From JAEMQF01 sp963850525 (GTDB lineage: Bacteria; Pseudomonadota; Gammaproteobacteria; Burkholderiales; Burkholderiaceae_C): a stretch of DNA of 64,000 nt. The notes below the pieces were generated by a model. That model was not told the DNA's origin and ran no database searches. It worked only from the letters and a program-made list of their open reading frames with translations. This document shows positions 31,308 through 39,280 of the stretch, in pieces. The position numbers and the translations under genes are program-made. The stretch covers positions 124,001 through 188,000 of the forward strand of contig CAWKLQ010000012.1 in the NCBI GenBank assembly GCA_963850525.1, read 5' to 3'. Every line of letters begins with the position of its first letter. Positions within the stretch are counted from its first letter, which is position 1.

Positions 31308-31661
31308 ATGGGAAATCTGACGACGCACGTGCTCGACACCGCCCACGGCACACCCGCCGCAGGCATGCCCATCACCCTGTACCGGGTGAATTCTGGCGCG
31401 CCGGAAATGCTGCTGTCGCTGCGCCTGAATCACGACGGCCGTGCCGACGTTTCCCTGCTCGAGGGCGCGGCGTTCCAGCGCGGCCGCTACCGGCTCGTCT
31501 TCGGCGTGGCAGCGTACTTCCGGGAACGCGGCGCACTGCTGGACGACCCGCCCTTCATCGACGAAGTGCCGCTGGATTTCGGCATTGCCGACACCTCATT
31601 GCACTACCACGTGCCATTGCTCGTCAGCCCGTGGAGCTACAGCACCTATCGCGGTTCCTGA
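31308..31661 (+). CDS. uraH: 5-hydroxyisourate hydrolase
   Basis: A 117-residue transthyretin-like protein: LTTHVLDTAHGTPAAGMPI at the N terminus (active-site His), the middle strand RYRLVFGVAAYF, and the C-terminal tetrapeptide YRGS that defines HIU hydrolases and separates them from transthyretin. It opens 5-hydroxyisourate to OHCU, the substrate of UraD. CAAGGAGAGCCGC precedes the ATG. It is the first gene of the plus-strand purine operon and divergent from gntR. Confidence 0.95.
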   Translation: MGNLTTHVLDTAHGTPAAGMPITLYRVNSGAPEMLLSLRLNHDGRADVSLLEGAAFQRGRYRLVFGVAAYFRERGALLDDPPFIDEVPLDFGIADTSLHYHVPLLVSPWSYSTYRGS

Positions 31662-31689
31662 ACCGGGTTTCCCCTCCAGAGGAGTTCAT

Positions 31690-32646
31690 ATGCGCTTGAT
31701 TCATTCGATCGGCAGCCTCGTCGCGTCCTGCCTGTGGGCGGCCGGCGCGGCCCACGCGGCGTACCCGGACAAGCCGGTGCGCATCGTCGTCACGTTCGCC
31801 GCGGGAGGCGCGAGCGACATCGTCGCGCGCGCGATATCCGAATCGCTGGGCAAGGAGATCGGTCAAACCGTGATCGTCGACAACAAGCCCGGCGCGGGCG
31901 GCACGCTCGGCGGCCTGGAGGTCGTGCGCGCGAGTCCCGACGGCTACACCTTGATGCTGTCGAATTCGACGCCGCTGTCGATCGGCCCGTTCACCGTGCC
32001 CAAGCAGCCTTACGACCCGGCCAAGCAGTTCACGCACCTGGCGATGCTCGGCGTCGCGCCGGTGCTGTTGATGGCGAATCCGAAGGCGGGGCCGGCGACG
32101 CTGAAAGACCTGCCCAAGGCGGCGGCAACGCCGGGCTACAGCTTCGGCAGCGGCGGGCCGGGGTCGATCGGCCACATCGTCGGCGAAATGGCCAAGGGGG
32201 CGATGAAGATTCAGATGACGCACATCCCCTACCGTGGCGGCGCGCCGATGACGACGGACTTGATCTCGGGAGTCATTCCCATGGGAATCGACGTCATCAC
32301 CGCCTTCGTGCCCATCGTCAAGTCCGGGCAGATCCGGGCGCTTGCGGTGACGACGCGGCAGCGCTCGCCGCTCCTGCCCGACGTGCCCACGACCACCGAA
32401 CTGGGCTATCCGACGCTGGTCGCCGAGAACTACTTCGGCGTCTCGGCGCCGGCGGGGCTGCCGAAAGACATCGCCGACAAGCTGAGCCAGGCGCTCGCGA
32501 AGATCGTCGCCGATCCAGCAATCGTGAAGCGCTTCGAGGAACTCGGCATCACTGCCGTCAAGATGAGTCCCGCCGAGTTCGCCCAGCTCGTGGAAAAGCA
32601 GGCGAGCGACTGGGCCCCGCTCATCAAGACGATGGACTTGAAGTAG
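31690..32646 (+). CDS. Bug-family (TctC-like) periplasmic binding protein
   Basis: A 318-residue exported protein (signal peptide ending AHAAYPDKP) of the tripartite-tricarboxylate binding family: YPDKPVRIVVTFAAGGASD, IVDNKPGAGGTLGGLEV, GSGGPGSIGHI, HIPYRGGAPMTTDL and PDVPTTTELGYP. These proteins bind small organic acids; most are orphans in betaproteobacteria, as here. Its place between uraH and puuD suggests a role in sensing or taking up a purine-derived compound, but the ligand is unknown. CAGAGGAGTTCAT precedes the ATG. Confidence 0.9.
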   Translation: MRLIHSIGSLVASCLWAAGAAHAAYPDKPVRIVVTFAAGGASDIVARAISESLGKEIGQTVIVDNKPGAGGTLGGLEVVRASPDGYTLMLSNSTPLSIGPFTVPKQPYDPAKQFTHLAMLGVAPVLLMANPKAGPATLKDLPKAAATPGYSFGSGGPGSIGHIVGEMAKGAMKIQMTHIPYRGGAPMTTDLISGVIPMGIDVITAFVPIVKSGQIRALAVTTRQRSPLLPDVPTTTELGYPTLVAENYFGVSAPAGLPKDIADKLSQALAKIVADPAIVKRFEELGITAVKMSPAEFAQLVEKQASDWAPLIKTMDLK

Positions 32647-32683
32647 CGCGGCGCCGCCTATTCCAACGCCACACGCGCGAGCC

Positions 32684-33877
32684 ATGGAAAGTTATCTTCT
32701 CGACTGGACCAACCTGTTGTTGCGCTGGGCGCACGTGATCACCGGGATCGCCTGGATCGGTGCGTCGTTCCACTTCGTTCTGCTCGACGACAGTTTGCAC
32801 AAGCCGGCGGACCCGGGTCTGCTCGACAAAGGTGTGGGCGGCGAGGCCTGGGCGGTGCACGGCGGCGGCTTCTATCACCACAACAAATACCTCGTCGCGC
32901 CGAAAAATCTGCCCGACAAGTTGCACTGGTCGTACTGGGAGAGTTACTCGACCTGGCTCACCGGCTTTGCGCTGCTGACGGTTCTGTACTTTTTCAACGC
33001 GTCGTCGTTTCTTGTCGACAAGAACCTGTTCGACTGGACCCCGGGCGCGGCAATCGGCGGTGCGATCGCCTACCTCGTGTTCGGCTGGATTGTTTACGAC
33101 GTGATCTGCCGCGTCTTCGGCAAGGATGAAAAGGGCGACGTCGGCGGCGACCTGAAAGTGGGTGTGCTCGTCTTCGTCTACACCTGCCTCGCGACCTGGG
33201 TCGCGTGTCGGTTCTTCTCCGGCCGCGCCGCCTTCCTGCTCACCGGCGCGATGCTCGCGACGATCATGAGCGCGAATGTGCTGATGGTCATCATTCCGGG
33301 GCAACGCAAGGTGATCGCGGCGATGCGTGCAGGCTCGCCCGTCGACGCCAATCACGGCCGGCGCGGCAAGCAGCGCAGCGTGCACAACACCTACTTCACG
33401 CTGCCGGTGATCATCGCGATGCTGACGAACCATTACGGCATGACTTATCAGCACCCGCACAACTGGCTGGTGCTGGTGCTGCTCATGCTTGCCGGCGCAT
33501 TGATCCGCGTGTTCTTCGTGATGCGCCACAAGGGGCCGAACCGCTGGGAGTTTGTGGCTGCTGGCGTGGCGCTGATTGCTCTCGTCGCCTGGATGGTCGC
33601 GCCCAAGTTCGAGCCGGCCGCGCCTGCGCCGCAGAAGGTGAGCTTTGCCCAGGTGCAGGCGATCGTCCAGACGCGCTGCGTGCTGTGCCACAGCGCGACG
33701 GTGGTGAACAAGAACGTCTCGCTGCACACGCCTGAGTTGATTGCGAAGCACGCGCAGGCGATGTTTCAGCAGACGGTGGTGTTGAAGACGATGCCCCTGG
33801 GCAATGCGACGCAGATGAGCGATGCGGAGCGCGCGCTGCTCAAGGGTTGGTACGAGGGCGGTGCGCCCACCAAATAG
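32684..33877 (+). CDS. puuD: urate hydroxylase PuuD (membrane, cytochrome c domain)
   Basis: A 397-residue inner-membrane protein. It begins LLDWTNLLLRWAHVITGIAWIGASFHFV with a conserved His/Trp pair in the first span, has about eight spans, and ends in a cytochrome c domain with C332-x-x-C335-H336 and the following M-P-L-G-N-A axial Met region. This is the PuuD arrangement, which oxidises urate to 5-hydroxyisourate using the respiratory chain instead of making hydrogen peroxide. It lies behind uraH and the Bug protein. Confidence 0.93.
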   Translation: MESYLLDWTNLLLRWAHVITGIAWIGASFHFVLLDDSLHKPADPGLLDKGVGGEAWAVHGGGFYHHNKYLVAPKNLPDKLHWSYWESYSTWLTGFALLTVLYFFNASSFLVDKNLFDWTPGAAIGGAIAYLVFGWIVYDVICRVFGKDEKGDVGGDLKVGVLVFVYTCLATWVACRFFSGRAAFLLTGAMLATIMSANVLMVIIPGQRKVIAAMRAGSPVDANHGRRGKQRSVHNTYFTLPVIIAMLTNHYGMTYQHPHNWLVLVLLMLAGALIRVFFVMRHKGPNRWEFVAAGVALIALVAWMVAPKFEPAAPAPQKVSFAQVQAIVQTRCVLCHSATVVNKNVSLHTPELIAKHAQAMFQQTVVLKTMPLGNATQMSDAERALLKGWYEGGAPTK

Positions 33878-33890
33878 CATGCGAAGAGTG

Positions 33891-33915
33891 GATCCCGGCG
33901 TGCGCCGGGATGACA
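33891..33915. repeat. single half of the palindromic repeat
   Basis: GTGGATCCCGGCGTGCGCCG followed by GGATGACA. It is a half unit of the CGTCATCCCGG family between puuD and the NCS2 gene. Confidence 0.75.
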
Positions 33916-33932
33916 AGTCAAAGGAGACACCG

Positions 33933-35435
33933 ATGAACATAAGCGCAGTCCACCCCGTCGACGAACGTCTGCCCGCGCCGCGCCTTGCGGCGCTGGGCCT
34001 GCAGCACGTGCTTGTGATGTACGCCGGCGCGGTGGCGGTGCCGCTGATCGTCGGCCGCGCGCTGAAGCTCACGCCTGAGCAAGTGGCGATGCTGATTTCG
34101 GCGGACCTGTTCTGCTGCGGCCTGGTCACCTTGATCCAGTCGTTTGGATTGACGAAGTGGTTCGGCATCAAGTTGCCGGTGATGATGGGCGTGACGTTTG
34201 CTGCGGTGGGCCCGATGGTCGCAATGGCCAATGCGCAAAGCGGGCCCGACGGCGCCCGCGCGATTTTCGGCGCGATCATCGGCGCAGGAATCGTCTCTAT
34301 CCTGATCGCCCCGCTGATGAGCCGGCTGCTGCGCTTCTTTCCGCCGGTCGTCACGGGAACCATCATCGCGATCATCGGCATCAGCCTGATGCGCGTGGGC
34401 GTGGGCTGGGCGCTGGGTGGGCCCGCGCCGCTCGCGCAGAGTGTGGACGTTCCCAAACTGGTGGCGATGGTCGATGGCGCAAAGGCCGTGGCTGCGGCTG
34501 CTGCGGCTTCCGCGCCTGCCGGCGCCGCGGCGCCTGCGCTGCGCCTGGCTGGGCCGATCCCGATGCTGAACAACCCCAATTACGGCGCGCTCGACAACCT
34601 GGCCGTCGCTGGCGTCGTGCTCGTCGCGATCCTGCTGCTCGTCAAGTTCGCGCGCGGCTTTGTCGCCAACATCGCGGTTTTGCTGGGCATCGTCGTCGGT
34701 TGCGGCGTCGCTGCGCTGATGGGCAAGATGAGTTTCGAGAAAGTTGCGAAGGCGAACTGGTTCGACGTCGTCACGCCGTTCGCGTTCGGCGTGCCGACCT
34801 TCGACGCGGTGATGATCCTGACGATGACGCTCGTGATGATCGTGGTGATGATCGAATCCACGGGAATGTTCCTCGCGTTGTCCGACATCACCGGCAAACC
34901 GCTGAACCAAACCGAACTCGCCGCGGGCCTGCGCACCGATGGCCTGGGCACGCTCATCGGCGGCATCTTCAACACCTTTCCGTACACGAGCTTTTCGCAG
35001 AACGTCGGCCTGGTGGGCGTGACGGGCGTGCGCAGTCGCTTTGTCTGCGTTGCGGCGGGTCTCATCATGGTCGTGCTCGGGCTGCTGCCCAAGATGTCTG
35101 CGCTGGTGGAGTCAATTCCCCAGTTCGTGCTGGGCGGCGCGGGTCTGGTGATGTTCGGCATGGTCGCGGCGACCGGAATCCGCATCCTGGGCAACGTCGA
35201 TTTCAAGGGCAACAAGAACAACCTTTACATCGTCGCCATTTCGCTCGGTGCCGGGCTGATCCCGCTCGTCGCGCCGCGCTGGACGCAAGCCATGGCGCAC
35301 AGCCTGCACCCCTTGCTCGAGTCGGGGATTCTGCTGACGGCGCTCACGGCGGTGCTGCTCAACGTCTACTTCAACGGCGGCCGGGCCGACACGGCGGGCG
35401 CCATCGAAGCGGCCAAGGCCGCCGACGCGCATTGA
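33933..35435 (+). CDS. NCS2-family urate/xanthine permease
   Basis: A 500-residue transporter with 14 predicted spans. It starts PAPRLAALGLQHVLVMYAGAVAVPLIVG, the N-terminal signature of the NCS2/NAT family, and has the NAT-signature region GLGTLIGGIFNTFPYTSFSQNVGLVG with the conserved QN. The nearby urate genes and the Phe-Ser-Gln-Asn form point to urate or xanthine as substrate, as in UacT and UapA. It has an inserted Ala-rich loop (about residues 177-205). CAAAGGAGACACCG precedes ATG 33933. Confidence 0.9.
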   Translation: MNISAVHPVDERLPAPRLAALGLQHVLVMYAGAVAVPLIVGRALKLTPEQVAMLISADLFCCGLVTLIQSFGLTKWFGIKLPVMMGVTFAAVGPMVAMANAQSGPDGARAIFGAIIGAGIVSILIAPLMSRLLRFFPPVVTGTIIAIIGISLMRVGVGWALGGPAPLAQSVDVPKLVAMVDGAKAVAAAAAASAPAGAAAPALRLAGPIPMLNNPNYGALDNLAVAGVVLVAILLLVKFARGFVANIAVLLGIVVGCGVAALMGKMSFEKVAKANWFDVVTPFAFGVPTFDAVMILTMTLVMIVVMIESTGMFLALSDITGKPLNQTELAAGLRTDGLGTLIGGIFNTFPYTSFSQNVGLVGVTGVRSRFVCVAAGLIMVVLGLLPKMSALVESIPQFVLGGAGLVMFGMVAATGIRILGNVDFKGNKNNLYIVAISLGAGLIPLVAPRWTQAMAHSLHPLLESGILLTALTAVLLNVYFNGGRADTAGAIEAAKAADAH

Positions 35436-35466
35436 TGAGCGTTGACGCTCGCGCAGGGGTTTTCAC

Positions 35467-36843
35467 GTGGCGACGCTGCTGATCCGCGACGCGCGTCTGC
35501 TCGTGACGATGGATGCGCAGCGCCGCGAGATCGCGGGCGGGAGCGTCTTTGTTCGCGACAACATCATCGAGAAGGTCGGCCGCAGCGCCGAGCTTCCCGC
35601 GCTCGCCGACGTCGTGATCGACGCGCGCGATCAGGTCGTTTTCCCTGGCCTCGTGAACACGCACCACCATATGTACCAGTCGCTGACGCGCGCCGTGCGC
35701 CCGGCGCAGGATTGCGAGCTGTTCGGCTGGCTGCGCACGCTCTACCCGATCTGGGCCCGCCTGACGCCGGAGATGGCGCGCATCTCGACGCAGACCGCGA
35801 TGGCCGAATTGCTGCTGTCGGGTTGCACGACGAGCAGCGACCACCTCTACCTGTTCCCGAACGGCGTGCGCCTGGACGACACGCTGCAGGCTGCGCAAGA
35901 GGTCGGCATGCGTTTTCACGCGGCGCGCGGCGCGATGAGCGTGGGCGAGTCGGCGGGCGGCCTGCCGCCCGACAGCGTGGTCGAGCGCGAAGGCGCGATC
36001 CTGAAGGATTCGCAGCGCCTCATCGAGCGTTGGCATGACCCGAAGCGCTTCGCCATGCAGCGCATCGTGATGGCACCCTGTTCGCCGTTTTCGGTGAGCC
36101 GCGAATTGATGCGCGACGCAGCGCTGCTCGCCCGCGAGCACGGCGTGAGCCTGCACACGCACCTGGCGGAGAACGACTTCGACATCGACTACACACGCGA
36201 GAAGTTCAACTGCACGCCCGCCGAATACGCCGAGCAGCTCGGTTGGCTCGGGCCCGACGTATGGCACGCGCATTGCGTGAAGCTCGACGCCGCGGGCATC
36301 GCGCTGTTTGCGCGCAGCGGCACGGGCGTGTCGCACTGCCCGGGTTCGAACATGCGCCTGGCCTCGGGCATCGCGCCGATCCGCGCGATGCGCGACGCCG
36401 GCGTGCCGGTGTCGATCGCGGTGGACGGTTGCGCCTCCAACGATTCGGGCCACATGCTCGGCGAAGTGCGGCTCGCGCTGTTGCTGCAGCGCGTGGGTGT
36501 CGGCATGGCACGCGGCCCGGCGCATGGCCCGGGCGCGATGACGGCGCGCGAAGCGTTGGAGCTGGCGACGCTGGGCGGCGCACGTGTGCTCGGGCGCGAC
36601 GACATCGGGGCGCTGGCTGTGGGCATGGCTGCCGACATCGTCAGCGTGTCGCTCGATCAAATCGGCCTGGCCGGCGCCGGCCACGACCCGCTTGCTGCGC
36701 TGCTCTTCTGCCACGTGACCCAGGTCACGCACAGCATCGTCAACGGCAAACTGAGGGTGCGCGACGGCGAGCTCACGATGCTCGAGTTGCCGAAACTGAT
36801 CGAGCAGCACAACCGGCTCGCTGCGCAGTTGACCGGCGCGTGA
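35467..36843 (+). CDS. amidohydrolase-family 8-oxoguanine/guanine-type deaminase
   Basis: A 458-residue TIM-barrel deaminase. The metal-binding H-x-H is in GLVNTHHHMYQSLTRA. HTHLAEN provides the next ligands and active-site Glu, WHAHCVKLD a His, and SVDGCASND-like (here AVDGCASND) the catalytic Asp. The ALFARSGTGVSHCPGSNMRLASG segment and the lack of a cytosine deaminase signature fit the 8-oxoguanine deaminase group of the atrazine chlorohydrolase clan. It produces urate from 8-oxoguanine and so would feed PuuD. The start is GTG 35467. Confidence 0.88.
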   Translation: MATLLIRDARLLVTMDAQRREIAGGSVFVRDNIIEKVGRSAELPALADVVIDARDQVVFPGLVNTHHHMYQSLTRAVRPAQDCELFGWLRTLYPIWARLTPEMARISTQTAMAELLLSGCTTSSDHLYLFPNGVRLDDTLQAAQEVGMRFHAARGAMSVGESAGGLPPDSVVEREGAILKDSQRLIERWHDPKRFAMQRIVMAPCSPFSVSRELMRDAALLAREHGVSLHTHLAENDFDIDYTREKFNCTPAEYAEQLGWLGPDVWHAHCVKLDAAGIALFARSGTGVSHCPGSNMRLASGIAPIRAMRDAGVPVSIAVDGCASNDSGHMLGEVRLALLLQRVGVGMARGPAHGPGAMTAREALELATLGGARVLGRDDIGALAVGMAADIVSVSLDQIGLAGAGHDPLAALLFCHVTQVTHSIVNGKLRVRDGELTMLELPKLIEQHNRLAAQLTGA

Positions 36844-36900
36844 CGCAGCTGCGATTTCGCATTCAACTCAAGGAGATTGGGGGGCTGCAAACGGCTCACT

Positions 36901-37082
36901 GCTGACGTTTGAAGTGGCCTCGAGGCTTGCCCGACAAGCTCGTCATCCCGGCGAAAGCCGGGATCCACCGGTTGCACGCGATGAACGCTTCGCTGGACGC
37001 GCGACTTCCACGGGTGGATCCCGGCTTTCGCCGGGATGACGAGGGTTGGTGGGCAAGCCTCGAGGCCACATCGAACGTCAGC
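36901..37082. mobile_element. 182-bp MITE-like element with 32-bp inverted ends
   Basis: Left end 36901-36932 begins GCTGACGTTTGAAGTGGCCT; the reverse complement of the right end 37051-37082 begins GCTGACGTTCGATGTGGCCT. The ends differ at only two positions over 32 bp. Inside is the CGTCATCCCGG palindrome (36941-37041). There is no gene. A partial copy is at 19480, and the flank GGGCCGAAAG also occurs at the end of the palindrome at 58199. It fills most of the 309-bp gap between the deaminase and the LysR gene. Confidence 0.8.
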
Positions 37083-37152
37083 AACGGGCCGAAAGCCGAC
37101 CGAATGTTCCTTTCGACGGAACGCGAATTCGTTTCGCGCGTCGGGTCCGCGG

Positions 37153-38073
37153 CTACGCCTCACGCTGCCACCACGCGGCGCCGTTCACATCGGCCAGGCT
37201 CTCCTGCATGAAATCGATGAAGGTTCTGACCTTCGACGGCACGAGTTTGGGCGATGGAAAGACCGCGTGCAATTCCTGCGTTGGAAGCGTGTAGCTTGGC
37301 AGAACTTGCCGAATCGAGCCGTCGGCCAGGGCCTCGCGCGCCACGTAGTACGGCAGCGCCGCAACGCCCAGCGTGGTGCACGCGGCGGCGAGCACGGCCG
37401 AGAGGTTGTTGCTGCGCAGGGGGCCGCCCACTTGCACGGTGAGCGCGCCGCCTTGCGGATCACTGAATTGCCAGCGGTCGTCGCCCTGCACGCTGCTGTA
37501 GACCAGGCAGGCGTGGCGGCTCAAGTCACTGGGGGTCTGCGGCTCGCCGTGGCGCGCCAGATACGCGGGCGCAGCGGCCACGAGCCACGGGTTCACACCC
37601 AGGTAGCGCGAGCCCAGCATCGAATCGGCCAGGCGCCCCATGCGCAGCGCGACGTCCACGCCTTGCTCGACGAGATTGACGTAGCGGTCGTCGAAACTCA
37701 GGTCGATGCTGATGTCGGCGTGCTCGCGCATGAAACGCAGCACCAGCGGCGTGGCGACGCGGCGCCCGAACGCGACCGAGGTGCTCACGCGCAAGGTCCC
37801 GCCCAGGCGCGACTGCAGCAGCGTGGCGAGGTTGTCGGCTTCGTCCACCTCGCGCAGGATGGTCTTGCACTTGTCGTAGTAGAGGCTGCCGATCTCGGTG
37901 GCGCTCACGCCGCGGGTATTGCGGTTCAGCAGGCGCGCGCCCAACCTCTGTTCCATCGCCGCGACGTGTTTTGTCGCGGTGGGTTGGGTGATGCGCAATT
38001 CTTCGGCGGCCTTGCTGAAGCTGCCGCTTTCGACGATGCGAATGAAGAGCTGAATGCCGGTGATGCGGTCCAT
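37153..38073 (-). CDS. LysR-family transcriptional regulator
   Basis: A 306-residue LTTR. The N-terminal winged helix is FIRIVESGSFSKAAEELRITQPTATKHVAAMEQRLGARLLNRN (about residues 8-52), followed by the two-lobed ligand-binding domain. The sequence is of the CrgA/DsdC-like LysR subgroup with GTLRVSTSVAFGRRVATP. I start at ATG 38073, where the HTH begins. It is on the same strand as the binding-protein/MFS/sensor genes and 112 bp downstream of them, so it may belong to that module or be independent. Confidence 0.88.
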   Translation of the reverse strand: MDRITGIQLFIRIVESGSFSKAAEELRITQPTATKHVAAMEQRLGARLLNRNTRGVSATEIGSLYYDKCKTILREVDEADNLATLLQSRLGGTLRVSTSVAFGRRVATPLVLRFMREHADISIDLSFDDRYVNLVEQGVDVALRMGRLADSMLGSRYLGVNPWLVAAAPAYLARHGEPQTPSDLSRHACLVYSSVQGDDRWQFSDPQGGALTVQVGGPLRSNNLSAVLAAACTTLGVAALPYYVAREALADGSIRQVLPSYTLPTQELHAVFPSPKLVPSKVRTFIDFMQESLADVNGAAWWQREA

Positions 38074-38185
38074 GGGCGCGAATGCGGGTTGAGCCTCGCG
38101 GCCCGAGGCCCGAACCGCTGGCCGCATCGTAGCGGCTGTCGGCTCAGCGACGCGTGCGCAGCGCGCTGCGCGGTGCGCGGCCGCG

Positions 38186-39253
38186 CTACTGCGCCGCCGG
38201 CGTGTCGGTGAGGATCTCGGCGTAGTTGAACATCGGCAGCGGCGGCGGCAGCTTCAGCCGCTCCGCGGCGCTGATGCGGATCTGGTAGGAAAAGCGCTTC
38301 AGCGTCTCGATCGGGATCGCCTCGGCGCGCTGCTTGCCCGCGAGGATTTGCTCGGCCTTGTGCGCGGTGAACTCGCCGACCGCGTAGTAGCGGCTCACCA
38401 GGCCGGACAAGGCGCCGGCTTGCATCAACTGTTCCGTCGAGGCGAACGTCGGCAGGCCAACTTCCATTGCCGTCGGAATGATGGTGTCGTGGGCCAGCGT
38501 GCCGAGAAAACTGTCAGGAGGCAGATAGAGCCACTGCGCCTTGGCTTCCTTGAGTTCGCGCACCAGATCGGCTGCGCCTTCGGCGCTGACCTTGCGGTTC
38601 GCGTCCAGGCGGAAGGTGCGCTCCACGGTGTCGAACTTGCGCTCGCGGCCGAGTTTGCGAATTTCCTCGAGCACGACGACCGAGTTCTGTTCGGTGGGCG
38701 TGTAGAGCACGCCCAGCGTCTGAAACGGGCGATACGCCGCCATCGCCTGGAGTTGCGCCGCCACCGGCGCGACGTGCACGACGCCGGTGACGTTGCGCCG
38801 GGTCGCACCCACCCCTTCGGGGATGATCTTGGCCAGCGCGGGCGCGGCGACCAGGGTGAACACGACTGGAATGTCCGTGATGTGCTGGCCGGGCTTGACC
38901 GCGTCGTGAGCGCCGATCACGCCGAGCGTCACCGAGGTGCCCCAGGTGTAGATCAGGTCCGGCCGCGTGGCGCGGATCTCGTCGAGGAAGCCGGCCATTC
39001 GCGTCGGGTCGCGATTCAGGTCGCGGTAGATGATTTGCACCGGGATCTTGCGCGAGGCGAAGAATTCGGCGAAGCCTTTTTCGACATCCGTCATGCCGCG
39101 AAACGTGATCGCGTAGATCCGGTACGGCCGATCCGCGCTGCGGCGCGCCGCGCCAGGGGTCTTCAGCGCGTCCTGCTGTGCGGCCACGCCAGCGGGCAGT
39201 GCGGCAGCCATTGCCGCAGCAAGAATTTGGCGGCGTGAGAGGTGTTCGATCAT
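38186..39253 (-). CDS. ABC_sub_bind-type periplasmic binding protein
   Basis: A 355-residue exported protein with a signal peptide (HLSRRQILAAAMAAALPAGVAAQQ, twin-Arg pattern, so possibly Tat). The body has ITFRGMTDVEKGFAEFF, PVQIIYRDLNRDPTRMAGFL, ATRRNVTGVVHVAP, and LGVLYTPTEQNSVVVLEE, which matches the PF04392 family to which the cassette gene at 5635 also belongs. It ends the operon of the MFS and sensor genes, 27 bp after the MFS stop. A binding protein next to an MFS, not an ABC permease, is unusual. Confidence 0.85.
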   Translation of the reverse strand: MIEHLSRRQILAAAMAAALPAGVAAQQDALKTPGAARRSADRPYRIYAITFRGMTDVEKGFAEFFASRKIPVQIIYRDLNRDPTRMAGFLDEIRATRPDLIYTWGTSVTLGVIGAHDAVKPGQHITDIPVVFTLVAAPALAKIIPEGVGATRRNVTGVVHVAPVAAQLQAMAAYRPFQTLGVLYTPTEQNSVVVLEEIRKLGRERKFDTVERTFRLDANRKVSAEGAADLVRELKEAKAQWLYLPPDSFLGTLAHDTIIPTAMEVGLPTFASTEQLMQAGALSGLVSRYYAVGEFTAHKAEQILAGKQRAEAIPIETLKRFSYQIRISAAERLKLPPPLPMFNYAEILTDTPAAQ

Positions 39254-39280
39254 GGTCAAGCTCCTGGGGGTATTCGTGAT

